NCBI GenBank assembly: GCA_030063045.1
Contig: JAQSEB010000091.1
Span: forward strand, 1,178,001 to 1,242,000
DNA: 64,000 bases
Origin: Pratylenchus scribneri
Lineage: Eukaryota; Nematoda; Chromadorea; Rhabditida; Pratylenchidae
Direction: 5' to 3'
In this document: piece after piece, positions 22,636-34,958 of the stretch
Numbering within the stretch: position 1 is the stretch's first letter
Layout of the letters: each line of letters begins with the position of its first letter
Notes under the pieces: model-generated
Database searches by the model: none
Told to the model about the DNA's origin: nothing
What the model saw: only the letters and a program-made list of their open reading frames with translations
Translations under genes and position numbers: made by a program

Positions 22636-25286
22636 TCAACACTTCCATCCCAATTTGAATTTGACCGTTGCCAGTAGGGAGTCCAATGATTCGTCCATTC
22701 CACTTGACATCCTGAAAAAAATGGGTAATTTAATGCCAAATATGGACATCCCCTAACCCTTTTGTACTTACCCATCCATTCCTCCTCCTTACTTGATCAT
22801 CACACTGGCCGCCTCCTCATCCACCAAACTGTTCATACTTGACCATTTACTGCCAGAATGGCCCATTTTCGGATATGTATGCCCGTCGATGGTGGTTTCT
22901 GCCTCTTCGAAGAGGGCATTTGCTTCCAATGTGAACATTTTGGCCTGTACTTTGCGCCACATTGGTTCGGATTTTTTAAGGGCTCTATAAAATGAGAAAA
23001 TTACTGAATTACTATAAAAATATTTTTTAATAAGTTTTTAGTGCCAAGTTTACAAAAAATTTGTATCAAAAAATTTTTTATGAAAATTATCGACCCAAAG
23101 GGACCCTTTGTTTCTGAAAAATTTAGGTCTCGGTTTCGAATCCTCTCAGAGGATGATAATTTTTTTCTGGCTTAATAGACATTTTTATACATTCTACATT
23201 ACATTTTTAGAACAAAAATATTAATTTAGAATCAAAAATGAGGTAAGAAACTTGCTAGTGTTACCTAATTTTTCTTTAATATTTTTTTTAGTAAACCTCT
23301 CAAAAACTGACTCTCTTTGTTTTTGAATTTGGTAATGACTCTTCCACATTCGATAAATCAATTCCGTGCTGAACACCACATCCGCATGTTGAGCCACCAG
23401 TCGCAGAATGAATAGGCCATCTCTCTTCAAATATTTGTTGATGAAACGGTTCAGGCAAATTTGAATTTCTTTCGGATGAACAATTATAAAATCAAACAAT
23501 AAAAAATTCACCAACCTTTTGGTTCCTTTTCATTTTCGAAAAGTGGTTCACCGGACATTTCCAAATGGTTAAAGATGAAATGTTCGGCCGATGATTGGTT
23601 GATAAAGCCAAAAATCCAAATGGTAATGTTCATCAGGGTGAGGAAGGCCAAAATCATGTACCAGGCCCAAAGGACGAGGAATGTCTTCTCCATAAAAACA
23701 TTCAGCACCAAAACACATTGCACTGTGTGATTGACGGATTGGCCCATCTCGCGGACGTCAAAATCGCACCTAAAGAATTTTTATTAATTTTTTATTTTTT
23801 TTATGTACCAAGTGACTCGTGGGAATACGCCCGATTCCTTCCAATAAGTGGAATTCCATTGCAGCAAATTACTCCAAAATCCAAAGCCAAAATTGTCTCT
23901 TGAATTGAACAAATAGCTTAAAAAAAGTCATTGAAATTATTTAAATGAAAAAATCACTGACCGATTCATTAAATTCACTTGGCCGGTCACATTCAGAAAG
24001 AATAGACATTTTGTGAACAAATAAATCAATGTGACATAATATGAGGAATATTTCATGTTCAGGAAGCGAAACAGACGATGTGGAACAATTTGCTTCTGAA
24101 AATTAAGGTTTTAATTTTTTGTAGTGTTTTTTGGAATATTTGGAAAGAGAAAATAATTCCAAAAAAGAAATATTTGATCCATTTTTGGTTTAAAAATGAT
24201 TCTTAAAGTTTTTATTTTTATGGGCGGATAAAAATTACCTTAAATAAAGACTCATTTTGGATAGTATTTTTCATCGGCGTGCTCTTTTGAGCTTAGTTTG
24301 ATTATATAAATATCTTTGATTGATATTCATTTTTTATTTTAATTGATTTTTATCAAACCATTTGAAGTCTGTGATGGAATTTGAGCACTTTTTGCAAATG
24401 ACCACAAAGAGCGTTAATGTTTTCGTTGCGTGTTGATGGATCACTGTTCGCCTCATTGGTTGCGAATCGGAGAATTTCGCCCACTTTCATACCTTAATAA
24501 TTTTGAATCCATTAATAAAAAATTTGGCTGGATTTTTTTAAAAATTTTGTTGATGAGAAATTATAATTTTTGTAATTAAAAAATGAAAAAAAACCTGATT
24601 GAGCATGAAAATATTTCCAAATGAGTGTTGGCACTTTGAAGCAGGCGGCTTGGAAAATCAAAAAGAATGGAATCCACTGGTAATAGCTGATTCGACGTTC
24701 TTTCCTCTCTTCTTCGCTGGAATTGAGGATGATTTGTTCGGCCCTGTCCAATGCAACATAATAGGTGTCCGCCGTGTAACAATAGTTCTCTGTGTACTGA
24801 AAAATTGAAAATGAAGTTTTTATCATGAATTTAAAGTTAAACATTAAGTTTATGAAATTTATTTTTGGTTTTTGGACTGTTGGATGTTAATTTTATAAAG
24901 CCAAATCTACTAAAATTCTAGAATAAATTATATTAAAGAAACCGAATATACCAGATCTGATTAAGAATAAATGTTTTTAAAAGGTCCTAATGGTATTGTA
25001 GACAAATTATTTCGAATTTAGTATCATTTGGGAGTTAATTTAATTATCTTTATTTAACCAAACCAATGAATCATTCATTATTTCGGCTTACATCTGTCCA
25101 TGATGAGGAAAATCCCACAGGCGTCATGCATTCAATTGGCCGTCCACCAAATTGTTTGTAGCTTAGCAAAATTGAGAGTCCAATTAGCAAATTGAAAGTA
25201 ATGTAGGAATGAAGATTGGCGATCACATCTTGGACGGGTGGACGATTGCTGAATGGCACTGTGCTGAGGACTCGAAGGATTGACAT
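22636..25286 (-). CDS. Innexin (gap-junction channel subunit)
   Basis: Ten exons (25286-25092, 24796-24595, 24492-24359, 24283-24239, 24095-23962, 23916-23809, 23769-23516, 23468-23297, 22984-22793, 22711-22636) give 503 aa. Family hallmarks: first extracellular loop cysteines around CMTPVGFSSSW and ENYCYTADTYYV; the innexin signature YYQWIPFFLIFQA; TM3 preceded by RLFRFLNMKY; second loop CDFDVREMG...HTVQCVLVLNVFMEK with its two cysteines; and TM4. Four membrane segments are visible. The terminal exon adds MSSGMDESLDSLL; its donor GTAAGG creates an in-frame TAA, so intron retention would end the protein at 22789. Exon 4 is only 45 nt and its acceptor was chosen by frame, making it the least certain part. 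Confidence 0.92.
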
Positions 25287-25740
25287 TTTTTTATATTTTT
25301 AAGATGGATTAATCTTTTGTAAAAATATTTTTATTGGTTCGATATGTATTTGTTATCGATGTTATACAAAAATGATCGACTAGGCTAATTTTGTGGATTA
25401 AATTCTGATTAAAATTTTTTGCAGTCATTAATCAACCACTCGAAAATCAAATAACGAAAATTAAAAGTACATTCCGTCACATTTGGGAATAATTTAAATA
25501 TTACTTTAAGGCTTAAGCTACCTAATAATAAAATAAAACACATAAAATAATCCATTTATTTTCGCCAAAAGATAAAATCAACTTTATATGAGATGATGAA
25601 TGCCGAATGTGTGTGTCAAATTTAGATAATTGGTGGTCAAATTTAGATAATCGGTGAATTTAAATTTAAAATAATGATGAAAAATATATTTAAATGGGTG
25701 GTCATCTCATTTTCATATTGCCATCTTCTTCATATCCACT
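25287..25740. other. Spacer between H2B and innexin
   Basis: 454 bp, AT-rich, with both genes on the minus strand. No histone stem-loop was seen after the H2B stop. A short direct repeat (GGTCAAATTTAGATAAT) occurs at about 25614-25651. Confidence 0.5.
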
Positions 25741-26292
25741 TCAATTAGCCGTATATTTGGTGACAGCCTTTGTTCCCTCGGAGACAGCTATAAAATTTTG
25801 TTTGAAAGATTTTTGTGTCCTAAATTCACTAACCATGCTTGGCAAGTTCACCCGGAAGAATAAGTCGAACGGCCGTCTGGATTTCGCGTGACGATATGGT
25901 CTCCTTTTTGGCGTACTTGCAGCAACGGGACGCTTCAGTGGCCAAACGCTCGAACACGTCCATGATGAACCTAAAAAGCCAAAATGAATTGTTTACTCCT
26001 TCCAATTTAACATACGAATTCATGATGCTCATCGCCTTGGATGAGATGCCGGTGTCCGGGTGAACTTGCTTGAGCACTTGGTAGATGAAGTACTTAAATT
26101 TGATGTTATCATTTTCTTATTTGGACAAAAGTAGTTTACCGAGAATGAACCGTAGTTCCTCTTCTTCTTGCCGCCTCCAACCGGACGTCCTGCCTTTGCA
26201 TGTTTCTTCTCCATGACGGCACCCGACTTCTCCACACGTTTCTTCGTTCCAACCGCCGTCTTCTCCTTCTTGGTAGCTTTGGTGCGAGCCAT
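25741..26292 (-). CDS. Histone H2B with three introns
   Basis: Four exons (26292-26140, 26092-26016, 25970-25834, 25787-25741) give 137 aa. The core is a canonical H2[21 protein letters not shown], the stretch around [11 protein letters not shown] and [16 protein letters not shown]-like [18 protein letters not shown] and the C-terminal [16 protein letters not shown]. The N-terminal tail is longer than usual (about 45 residues before KRNYGSFS). Replication-dependent H2B genes are normally intronless; three introns and isolation from other histones suggest a replication-independent copy. An acceptor (ATTTTTAG) lies about 40 bases before the ATG, fitting trans-splicing. Confidence 0.93.
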
Positions 26293-26596
26293 AATCAGTT
26301 GTCGATTTGATGCTTTGTTTTGATAATTCAGCGCTAAAAATAAAATTTCAATATTTGAATTAAATTGTGAAAATAATGTTCGGATTAAACCAATCCATAA
26401 TGTGAAAAATATGTACAAATAATTACCTAATAACATTTTATTCAAAATGATATAGGACAATCGGGCTTTTTGGATATTTAAAATGTCAAAAATAGAATTT
26501 GCCCATCAAAAAATCAACAATAAATTAAAAATGATTGTCCATCTTTTCTTCAGCTTTCCATCATTGCCGTCAGCCATTTGTTCCTTCTGCGCTCAT

Positions 26597-27293
26597 TCAA
26601 CGACCCGGGCAGTTGCTAAATTAGAATAAAATTAAACAAAAGTAGGCATCTTTGTAAAACTTCAAACCTTGAGATGTGGCCTTGACCGCCGCAATTGTAG
26701 CAATCTGAATTGAAAGTTGATCAAAAAATTTGGAAAATCTTACAGCGACTACCTCCGCCAACGCCACCACTCTTGAAGTTGGGGCATTTACCCGAGAAAT
26801 GACCAAATTCGCCACAGTTGTAGCAAGTGCCTAAATTAACAAATGAAATTGATGGAAAATGGCAAAAACATTCGGTCTCCACCTCCACCACCAGAACGTC
26901 CGCCTCCACCGCCGCCATTGGGGCAATCACGAGATTGATGTCCGGGCTGTCCACATGAATAGCAATCTTAATTAAAAAAAATAAATCATTCAAATTGTAA
27001 ATGTTTCTCCCACTTACTTCCACCTCCACCGCCACGACCACCTCCGGTGCGCGGTTCCGGACATTCACGACTCATATGACCTTCCTGGCCGCAGTTGTAA
27101 CATGCTGAAAAACATCAAATTAAATTTGATAAATCCATAAGAGCTAACCTCGGTTATCACCGCCACCACCTCCGCCTCCTCCTTTGCGCGGTTCCGTACA
27201 ATCACGACTCATATGACCTTCTCCGCCACAGTTGTAACAAGCTGAATTAATGTAAAACAAGTTTTTCAAGTTTTTATTACCTCGGCTGGACAT
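26597..27293 (-). CDS. CNBP/GLH-like protein with five CCHC zinc knuckles
   Basis: Seven exons (27293-27281, 27241-27149, 27104-27018, 26966-26883, 26830-26744, 26704-26668, 26615-26597) give 139 aa. The protein is almost only CX2CX4HX4C knuckles joined by Gly/Arg linkers: CYNCGGEGHMSRDC, CYNCGQEGHMSREC, CYSCGQPGHQSRDC, CYNCGEFGHFSGKC and CYNCGGQGHISSNC. Each of the first four knuckles starts a new exon with a phase-1 junction, so the array likely grew by exon duplication. CNBP-type proteins bind single-stranded nucleic acids and regulate translation. The exon 4 donor (GTGGAG) is weak and was chosen by frame. Confidence 0.88.
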
Positions 27294-27946
27294 TTGATGA
27301 GATGAAATTCGTTGTTGGTCTTTGTTATTTCGCTGAATTTTTTTTCAAATTTAATTGATTCTGGATATTCGCTGAAATAACAAAAAATGAATATGTACTT
27401 AATTCACTGTGTTAATATAATAATAAGTAAGCTTGTTAATTTGGCAATTTGGCTATTGATTTAGTTTGTATAATTGATAATGATAGGAGCACTACACTAT
27501 AATAGGTTTAGGTTCGTAACTAAGCTTAATTAATATTAAACTCGATTTGTTAAAATATTATTCATTTATTTTTTTGGATAGCGGTGTTTTTATTTTTTTT
27601 TTGATGAATGACAAGACAACAAAACGTTTAATAAAAAAAATTAAGACAGATGAAGATGAAATGAAGTGAGGTGAAGAATATGGATCGATCCGACCTCCGA
27701 CGCCGCTGGCCGCTTTTCGCTTGGATTTTTATTGATTTTTAGTACAGTATACCAGAACTTTCGCTTCGAAAAATTTGGATTTTTATTGGCAATTTTGGTT
27801 TTCCCATGGCCCATGGCCGTGGCCTTGGCCATAATCTAAACCCTTATTAAAGAGAAGCGATCAAGAATAAAAAATAAGTAAATATAAAATCAAAATTAAT
27901 TTTTCCTTATTTCTAGCTACATTTATCGATTTCATTAAGTTCAAAA
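27294..27946. promoter_or_regulatory. Divergent region, CCHC protein / arrestin
   Basis: About 650 bp between divergent starts. A 63-codon minus frame at 27641-27832 begins with ATG (AKATAMGHGKTKIANKNP) but has no recognisable domain. A splice acceptor (TTATTTCTAG) lies about 30 bases before the arrestin ATG. Confidence 0.45.
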
Positions 27947-30733
27947 ATGCCTAACATTTTTCGCATTGATTTCTTTGGCTCCCAAACATCAGAAGCAGAA
28001 GATGCAGTGTTTTCGCCCGGGGCCCTGTTTCAATTCCACTTGGAACTTGTAACTTGGAATTTTTACTTGGAAAATCCGTTTCAATTAGGTTTTTCAAGTT
28101 ACAAGTTTCAAGTTCCAAGTGAAATTTTCCAAGTTCCAAGCAATTCCGTTTCAATTCTTCACTTGGAATTCCTCATTTCTCCCAAGTTACTTGGAACTTG
28201 GAACTTTTACTTGGAACTTGGAACGATTTTTTTCCAAGTAAAAATAGGACCTAAATCACCTCGGGAATAATTTATAACTCGAGAATTAGTGAATGAAAAA
28301 ATCTGAAAATTTTAGGGATTATAAAATAGAACCTTTCCAATGACATAATTTTTTTTCAGAATTTTCTAACCATTTTCTGAAGAGCTAAAAAATATTATTT
28401 AAAAATGGTACATATTAATAGGCAATCCATTATAAAAAAATTATAAGTCGGTGAGAAATTGTAGAAATTTCCGAAATTTTCAAAAATTAATAATAAAATG
28501 ATAAAATTATACATAAAAAATTTTTCCAGAATTTTCTGATCACATTTTAATAATTTTTAAAAAAATAGGGATTGATTGTTGACACTTATCCAAAAAAATT
28601 CATAGCTTTAATATTCTCCAGTGGAAATGTATAAAATATGTAGAAACTAGAAATCATATATCAGATATCTTAGAATGCTTAGAAATTTTTTTTGGCAATT
28701 TTTCGAACCATACAAAAATTTTTTACCCTATTCAATTTGAGCGAATGTCATTGAATGCGTCGAAGTTTGACCTACCATAATTGTTCAATAATAAAAAAAT
28801 TTTCGATAATTTTTATGTCATTTTAAAGAGCTAAAATTCTTCTTTCAAATGGTATATTTCATGATTGGATTTCTCCTTAATTTTCCGAGATATGATTTTT
28901 GAGAATATGAGTGAAACCATTATCACCTTTTACGATATTTTTAGCTATACTATAACTTATTGAATTTTGACCTAATTTATGTGATCTATATATCAATCGA
29001 TAGATCTCATTCAGCACTTTCATTTGATATCAAATGCATTAAACATCTTCAAAAATTAAGATTTTTTATATAGGATTGATATAAGAAATTCTACCTTTTT
29101 AAAAATTCATTTTATTTAAAAAAAATAAAAGAAAATTTTAATAAAAATTATGGCAGATACAGAATATATTAGGAAATAATCTCAGAAATTTTCAGAATTT
29201 TTTATTAATAAATTCCCAAATTATAATTTTTAAAAGCCATTGTTATTAAAATTTTATTAAAATATTATTTCTGTGTTTCAATTAGTTTCAAGTTACAAGT
29301 AAAATATTCCAAGTGAGAGAAAATGAATTGAAACGTACTTGCTTGGAACTTGTAACTTTTACTTGGAACTTGAAAGATTTTACTTGAAACTTGGAACTTT
29401 TTCCTAATAAATAATTGAAACGCGTCACTTGTAACTTGGAATTGAAACTTGGAATTTGTAACTTGGAAAAAGTTCCAAGTTCCAAGTGGAATTGAAACAG
29501 GGCCCGGCCAAAATGTCCACGCGAAGGTCGTTCTACAATTGCCAAAACCAATGAAAGCCAGATCAATTGATTTGTGCATCAGTGGAAAAGCCAAAGTTTA
29601 TTGGAAAGAAAGAGAAGGAAGAAATAGATATGAGTAATTTATATTAATTTACTTACCACTCAAAAATCAACCGTTTAGTCGGCGTATTATCCCATACCAC
29701 TCGGAGGAAATTTATTTAAATCGCAATATCCAACTTTGGACATCAGCGGATCAGCAACAAATTCCTGCCGGCGAACACATTTTTCCATTCCAATTCACAA
29801 TACCTCCTCATTGTCCACCAAATTTTGAAGGTAAAATGTTTTCAATAAATGCAATTATTGTATTCCTATTTTTAGGCACTATTGCTAGGCATGTGCGTCA
29901 CCCATTTTTCGGCACTTCTGCGCATATTCGCTACTTCTGTTCCGTCAACATCGATCGACCCTGGAGATTCGATAAAAAGGTTGCATTCATTCCATTCATT
30001 ATTATCATAATTCATTAATTCTTAGATCAAATCAAATTTTTATGTTACCCCATTGGTCGATTTGAACACAATCGACTGGGTATTGAGTCCAGTTGAACAA
30101 CAAATTGATGAAAACATTGGCGGTTGCTGTTGCAATTATGGAAAAATAGTAGCCAAAGTTGGTTTTAATCATTTTTATGACATCATTAATCAATAAATCA
30201 CAGGTTAAATTGCCAAAAAGTGGGTTTGTGCCAGGCGAGGGCATTCCAATTACCATTGAAATGGACAATAGAACAACGAAGCGGGTGAAAAAAGTGAAAG
30301 CAAAACTCCAACAAAATGTGAAATATATTGCACAAAGGGAAGGCGACAAATATGTGTATTTCGATTCATTCGGCGATTGGACCAGTGAGTTTTTCCCCAT
30401 ATTCTATTCAAATTCATTGCCTTCCAGGAACAAATGTTTTTGGAGAAAAGACAAGCAGCACTAAAATTGCCGAAATGGAGAAACAATTCATTGTGGCTCC
30501 TCGCTCCAAAGGAACATTCCAATGGGATTTGGCCGTCCCTCCGTGCACGCCCAGCATCAACAATTGTGCATTCATCCACCTCAGCTATTTTATGAAGGTA
30601 ATGGCATAATTTTTTAACATTAAATTGTCCAACAAAATTTCAGGTAAAAATTGTGACCACTTCCTTCTGCTGCGGTTCTGCCTCCGTTCAATTCCATTTG
30701 CTTATTGGAACAATTCCAATTCAGAACAGTTAA
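27947..30733 (+). pseudogene. Arrestin-domain gene interrupted by a TIR element
   Basis: Exon parts 27947-28020 and 29508-29633, then 29679-29830, 29876-29979, 30026-30157, 30204-30384, 30428-30597 and 30644-30733. Without the insert they encode 342 aa of an alpha-arrestin (ARRD-type) protein. The N-domain has NVHAKVVLQLPKPMKARSI and KAKVYW; PFQFTIPP follows; the C-domain has LPKSGFVPGEGIPI, then APRSKGTFQWDL and CCGSASVQFHLLIGTIPIQ. Such proteins link membrane cargo to ubiquitin ligases and endocytosis. A 1.48-kb transposon splits the Ser-Pro-Gly codons. Splicing at GT/AG inside its ends (28028-29500) would leave a frameshift, so this allele is likely broken unless translation starts at the ATG at 29549. 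All later exons are intact, suggesting a recent insertion or a polymorphic allele. Confidence 0.8.
28021..29502. mobile_element. Non-autonomous TIR DNA transposon with 5-bp target duplication
   Basis: The ends are inverted repeats: CCCTGTTTCAATTCCACTTG on the left and its reverse complement on the right. Both ends carry many iterated ACTTGGAA/TTCCAAGT subrepeats over 130-230 bp. The insert is flanked by CCCGG at 28016-28020 and 29503-29507. Removing the insert with one CCCGG restores the arrestin reading frame exactly, which supports the target-site duplication. The AT-rich interior has no transposase ORF. Confidence 0.85.
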
Positions 30734-31293
30734 AGCCGATTATGAAGAATATTCACCCATAAAAATTGATTTTATTATTGTTAAATATGTTAAATCTTTT
30801 TGTACATATTATATTTTTATGTCCATTTGCATAAAATAAATTTATTAAAACTTGAATTATTTATATTTCATTTTTTTATACTATTCCAAGGGTTCGAACC
30901 AGTTCAACAAGGGAAATTTTTGGGCATGATATAGCATTTATACATTATTCGAAGTACAGTAATTCGCCGACGCTAACTAAGACATTGAATTCACCCCTTT
31001 TTACAATGATGATATTTTTATTAATTAACCAAAAACGACAAAAAAAGGATGGCTTTTAAAAATGAATTGCTGAATAGGTGAAAAATGGGGGGAGATCAAA
31101 ATAAAAATATGAAAAAGGGGAATTGCAAATGAATTAAAATTGGAGCATTGATGAAAAATGAAATATGGATGGGGACATTTGGCTTTAATTAATGTTGAAT
31201 AGATGGATTTTATTATAAAAGCAAAAATAAGAAAATGAAGTATTTTAATTGAATTTTTCGATGAATCTTCTCTTCTAAATGTTTCATCAACTT
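30734..31293. other. Convergent intergenic region
   Basis: 560 bp between the 3' ends of the arrestin gene (plus) and the type I membrane protein gene (minus). An AATAAA signal occurs at about 30836 for the plus gene. Nothing else was recognised. Confidence 0.6.
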
Positions 31294-34200
31294 TTAAACA
31301 TCCGCTGACACACTTGGAGGTGGCAATCCGGCAAAACTGCTGTTCAGCGAATCGCTGGCGGCATTTGGGCCCAAATGCGGGAGGGGTTGATAGCGTGGAG
31401 GAGAAAGGGTTTCTGGAAGGAAGATAAGAATGAATGAACGATGAATTAATTAAAATTTTTAAAATTAGTAATAATTAGAATTTTAATCAATTTCAGTGAC
31501 TAACTTCCTGCCCCACTTTTGTTGTTGCCAACAATCATTGGTGGCAAAATTGCGGGGAATTGTCGTATTTGTTGACCATTTCTACCGCTGCCACCAATGT
31601 CACTTCCGGCCACACTGGCCGTACTCGTATTGCTTCGAGGCAATGGGAATGGGGCGGCAAGAACACTGCCATGAACGCTGTCCCCATTTGCCATATTAGT
31701 GGCATTTCCATTTTGACGGAATTGTTGATAAGGAGGAGGTGCTTTTGCGCCATTGTTGCCTTCTGAAAAAATGGAAGTTTATTTAAAGAAAATAATTCAT
31801 TTGCCAAGAAAAGATTAGTGAAAAGAATGGATAGATCTCGTCAAGATACATCATTTGATTATGGTTTGGCTTAGGTTTAAACCGTTTAATATCCTTAAAT
31901 TTTGGCCAAACTATTTAAAATATATAATATTCGATACGTTTTGAGGAGCTCTATTCAAAGGTATATGGTTTGTGGATGTGAATCTAACCCTTAAACCAAT
32001 AAATTATTTTATTGTTTTGTACCTTTTTTAGTTAATTATTCCATTATTAGAATTTGTGAAACTAAAAATGGAGAAGAAAGGAAGGATTCCAGCCTTTATT
32101 CCCTCAATTAAAATTCAGCAAATCACCCACCAAAAGATGCATTCAATGCGGCTGATTCTGGATCGCCTCGATGCACTCGGGGAGCCGTCGAATTGTTGTT
32201 GAAGCCGGCAGCAGCTGCCTCATTTTGATGTCGACTGCCGCCGGAGGATGGGCCACCACGACCGCGTCGATAGCCATTGTTGGTGGAACGGCTTTTTAGG
32301 GTGCTATAAAATGAGGAGGAATTCAATTGAATTTATCAATTAAATTTTTGGATTTACATTGACAATGGAAGAAGAACTATGGACATTTGAGGGTGTCGAA
32401 AATTTAAAAAAATTATTGTTATATTGACTACTGATATAGGATATACCTTTAAGACAATGTCGTTTAAAATTAAAGTTAGAAATGTCTCTTATTAGTCCTA
32501 ATCTAGGGCCAAATTAGTTTAGGGGCGAGAGCTGGGCCTTACTTAGGTTGTAGCCCCGGGTCTTCGCCGTATGAGTATGATAAGTTCAAATGAATGAGAG
32601 GGGTATTTTAGAGGCGAATCAACTTTAAATTATTATTTATCTATTGGCCGAAAATATATTAAATTAACCCCAAAAAGACCATTGGGAAGGAAAATGGTTG
32701 CTTTTATAAATGCGAATTGGGACAGATTGATAGGGTGACGGGGTGATTAGGTAAAATTTGGGGGTACGATATAGGATGAATAGGAATAGCCCTCAGAGGC
32801 AATTGACATTAACAGTCTCCTTCCAAATTCCAATAATAAATTTAATTAATTTATTTTTATTATTGACATTTATGCAAAAAATTATATTAACTGACCCCCT
32901 CAACGATATCAGGCACAAAAGGACAAAACAAATTAGCAAAAGTGCACAAAGAATGGCCAACGCAATGAATGCTTTGTAGTAGAAACTGGAAACAACGCCC
33001 TGCGAAGAAATTGGATGGGAATTATTATTAAAAAATTAATTTTTTTAATGCCCAATTTTTTCTAATTCCCCATCTCCACTAATTTCTCTCATCCTTACCG
33101 CATGATCCGGTGCCAAAACGCCGCCTTGCTCATCGGCACAGTAGGCATCCTCCTTGATTCCCCAAGGGCAATTTTGGCAATTGGTGACCTAAAAAAACTT
33201 TTTTTGTGTGTTTTTTCTATAATTTCTAGTCAATTTAATTTAAAATTTTGTTAAACTTAGCGAAAAATGCCAGCGCCCACCTGTGAATTGCCGCCAGCCC
33301 AACGGCACAAACTGTAATAGCCAGTCTTTTGGCTAACACAAATTGCTGTATTCCCAGTCAGTGTTGACGAATTGCAGGCTAAATCGCAGCCAGGACCGAC
33401 CAATGGTTTTCCATCCATCCCTTGGGCTCCATGACAAGAAATTGAGTAGGAAAATGACAGCCTTTAATAGAATTTATTCATTTGTGTCATTAAATCAGTA
33501 AAATAACTGACTCGGTGCCCTGCAATTTGCCCTGAAGATTGACACCTTGTTGGCCTCCCACATTGCCGCCATAGCCAATTCCGCCACCGCCGCTATTTCC
33601 GGGCGATTGAGATCCAGTCAAATTGTAGACGAAATAGTCGACCACAGTGACTGCATTTGTGTCTGAATATTTAGGGCAATATTAGGGCGTTTCCAATTTT
33701 TGTTAGAATTATAAATTTTTTCATCCCCGAGACCTAAATTTTGCAAAAATGAAGAATTCCTTTTTCGTTTTTGCTGTTCATTTTATTATTTTTAATTTCA
33801 CGCCCAATTGATAAAAAATAATAATTTAAAGTCAAACAACTTTAGCCCTAGATTAGGACTAATAATACTAACCAAGTAAATGTCCATTCATGTCAATTCG
33901 GGCACCCAAATTATGAACAAGAAGGGCAATGGCAGTGGGCTGCGAATCCAATGTGAATTGGAATGCCGATGGTTGGGACAAATCGAATGGGAATTGGCCA
34001 TAAGTGCCCAATGAATGATAGGCGGTCTCATTGAATTTCAAATCGGCACTGCAATGAAAAATGAGCAATGTTTTGATTGAATTTAAATTTTAAAGGAAAA
34101 ATTTTGGTTAAATTGACAAAAGTTCGAATTTTGGTCATTAAATCAAATAATAAATTTGTCATTGAATTTCTCAATTTTCCATTATTAAATTTTTTTTGTA

Positions 34201-34958
34201 TAAACTTACTCGGCTGAAAGGACAAAAACCGAAATTGAAGTGAGGCAATTCCATCCGACTCGTTGTGGACTTGATTGGATACAGTTTAAATCACCCTGAG
34301 GGCAAGTGCAAAGCAAATTGCCAGGCAAACGAAATGATGGATTGGCGTAGGAACGCAATTGAACCTTATTAAGTTTAAATATATTAAATGATAATCATTT
34401 CATGCCAACCTCCACTAAAACATTTCCACCCGTTGAATGATGGCCATTTTGGCTTGTTGGATTATTGTTCATTGGATTTGATGAGCCGGAAATAATTCCA
34501 CTGCCAAATGGAATATTTCCAATGCTGGAATTCCTTTGATGTTGCTGTAATCCTCGGCCAAAAGCCAGCTGCTGATCATTTTGTTGTTGTCGTTGCTGTC
34601 GACCGGCAGACATTCCGCCAGCAGTTCCTGCGCCAAATCCGGTGCCCTGCATTTGATTTTGTGGATTATTATTGCCGGTCATTCCAAATGGCTGCTGATT
34701 TAGTGTACCCGTCCGGCTCGCCGGTTGTTGTTGTTGGGAATATTGTTGACTTCCGGCCGAATATATCGGAGGTGATTGTTGCGGTGGAATTGGACGATTA
34801 CTGTTGGCAGAATTGGGCGAAAGCAGAAAAGGCGATGGTTGTTGTTGTTCGGACCTTTGACGGGAGCCTAAAGGCGATTGAGGGTCAAAATAGTCGAGTG
34901 AAATTGCCTCAGGCAAGAAAATTAGCAAAATGAGTTGAATTTGAAGTTGATGATTCAT
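31294..34958 (-). CDS. Type I membrane protein, Gln-rich and cysteine-rich ectodomain (DSL-like?)
   Basis: Ten exons (34958-34410, 34364-34210, 34048-33873, 33662-33512, 33461-33281, 33188-33099, 32999-32905, 32303-32131, 31762-31505, 31412-31294) give 648 aa. Residues 1-20 are a signal peptide. Residues 21-180 are low-complexity Gln/Asn/Gly/Pro. A folded region follows (RVGWNCLTSISVFVLS; ADLKFNETAYHSLGTYGQFP). A cysteine-rich block at about 355-425 (GPGCDLACNSS, GYYSLCRWAGG, CQNCPWGIKEDAYC) faintly resembles a DSL domain of Notch ligands. A single membrane helix lies at about 441-465 (ALAILCALLLICFVLLCLI). The cytoplasmic tail is basic, then has a PPPY motif able to bind WW domains. I do not recognise the exact family; the DSL relation is a guess. 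Confidence 0.72.
32491..32792 (+). repeat. Dispersed repeat, copy A
   Basis: Begins TTAGTCCTAATCTAGGGCC and runs to about GAATAGGAATAGCCCTCAG. A related copy in reverse orientation lies at 50006-50315. It sits in intron 7 of the type I membrane protein gene. Confidence 0.6.
33843..33870 (-). repeat. Dispersed repeat, short end fragment
   Basis: The minus strand reads AGTATTATTAGTCCTAATCTAG, matching the end of copies A and B. It abuts an exon-intron junction of the type I membrane protein gene. Confidence 0.5.

Noticed and set aside
23060..23170. tRNA-like B box (GGTTTCGAATCCTCTC) in an innexin intron
   Set aside because: Only the T-arm-like part is visible; no A box at proper spacing and no stems, so it was not annotated as a tRNA remnant.
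27641..27832. 63-codon minus frame starting AKATAMGHGKTK
   Set aside because: It has an ATG but no recognisable domain, no clear splice or acceptor context and low-complexity codon use; not supported as a gene.
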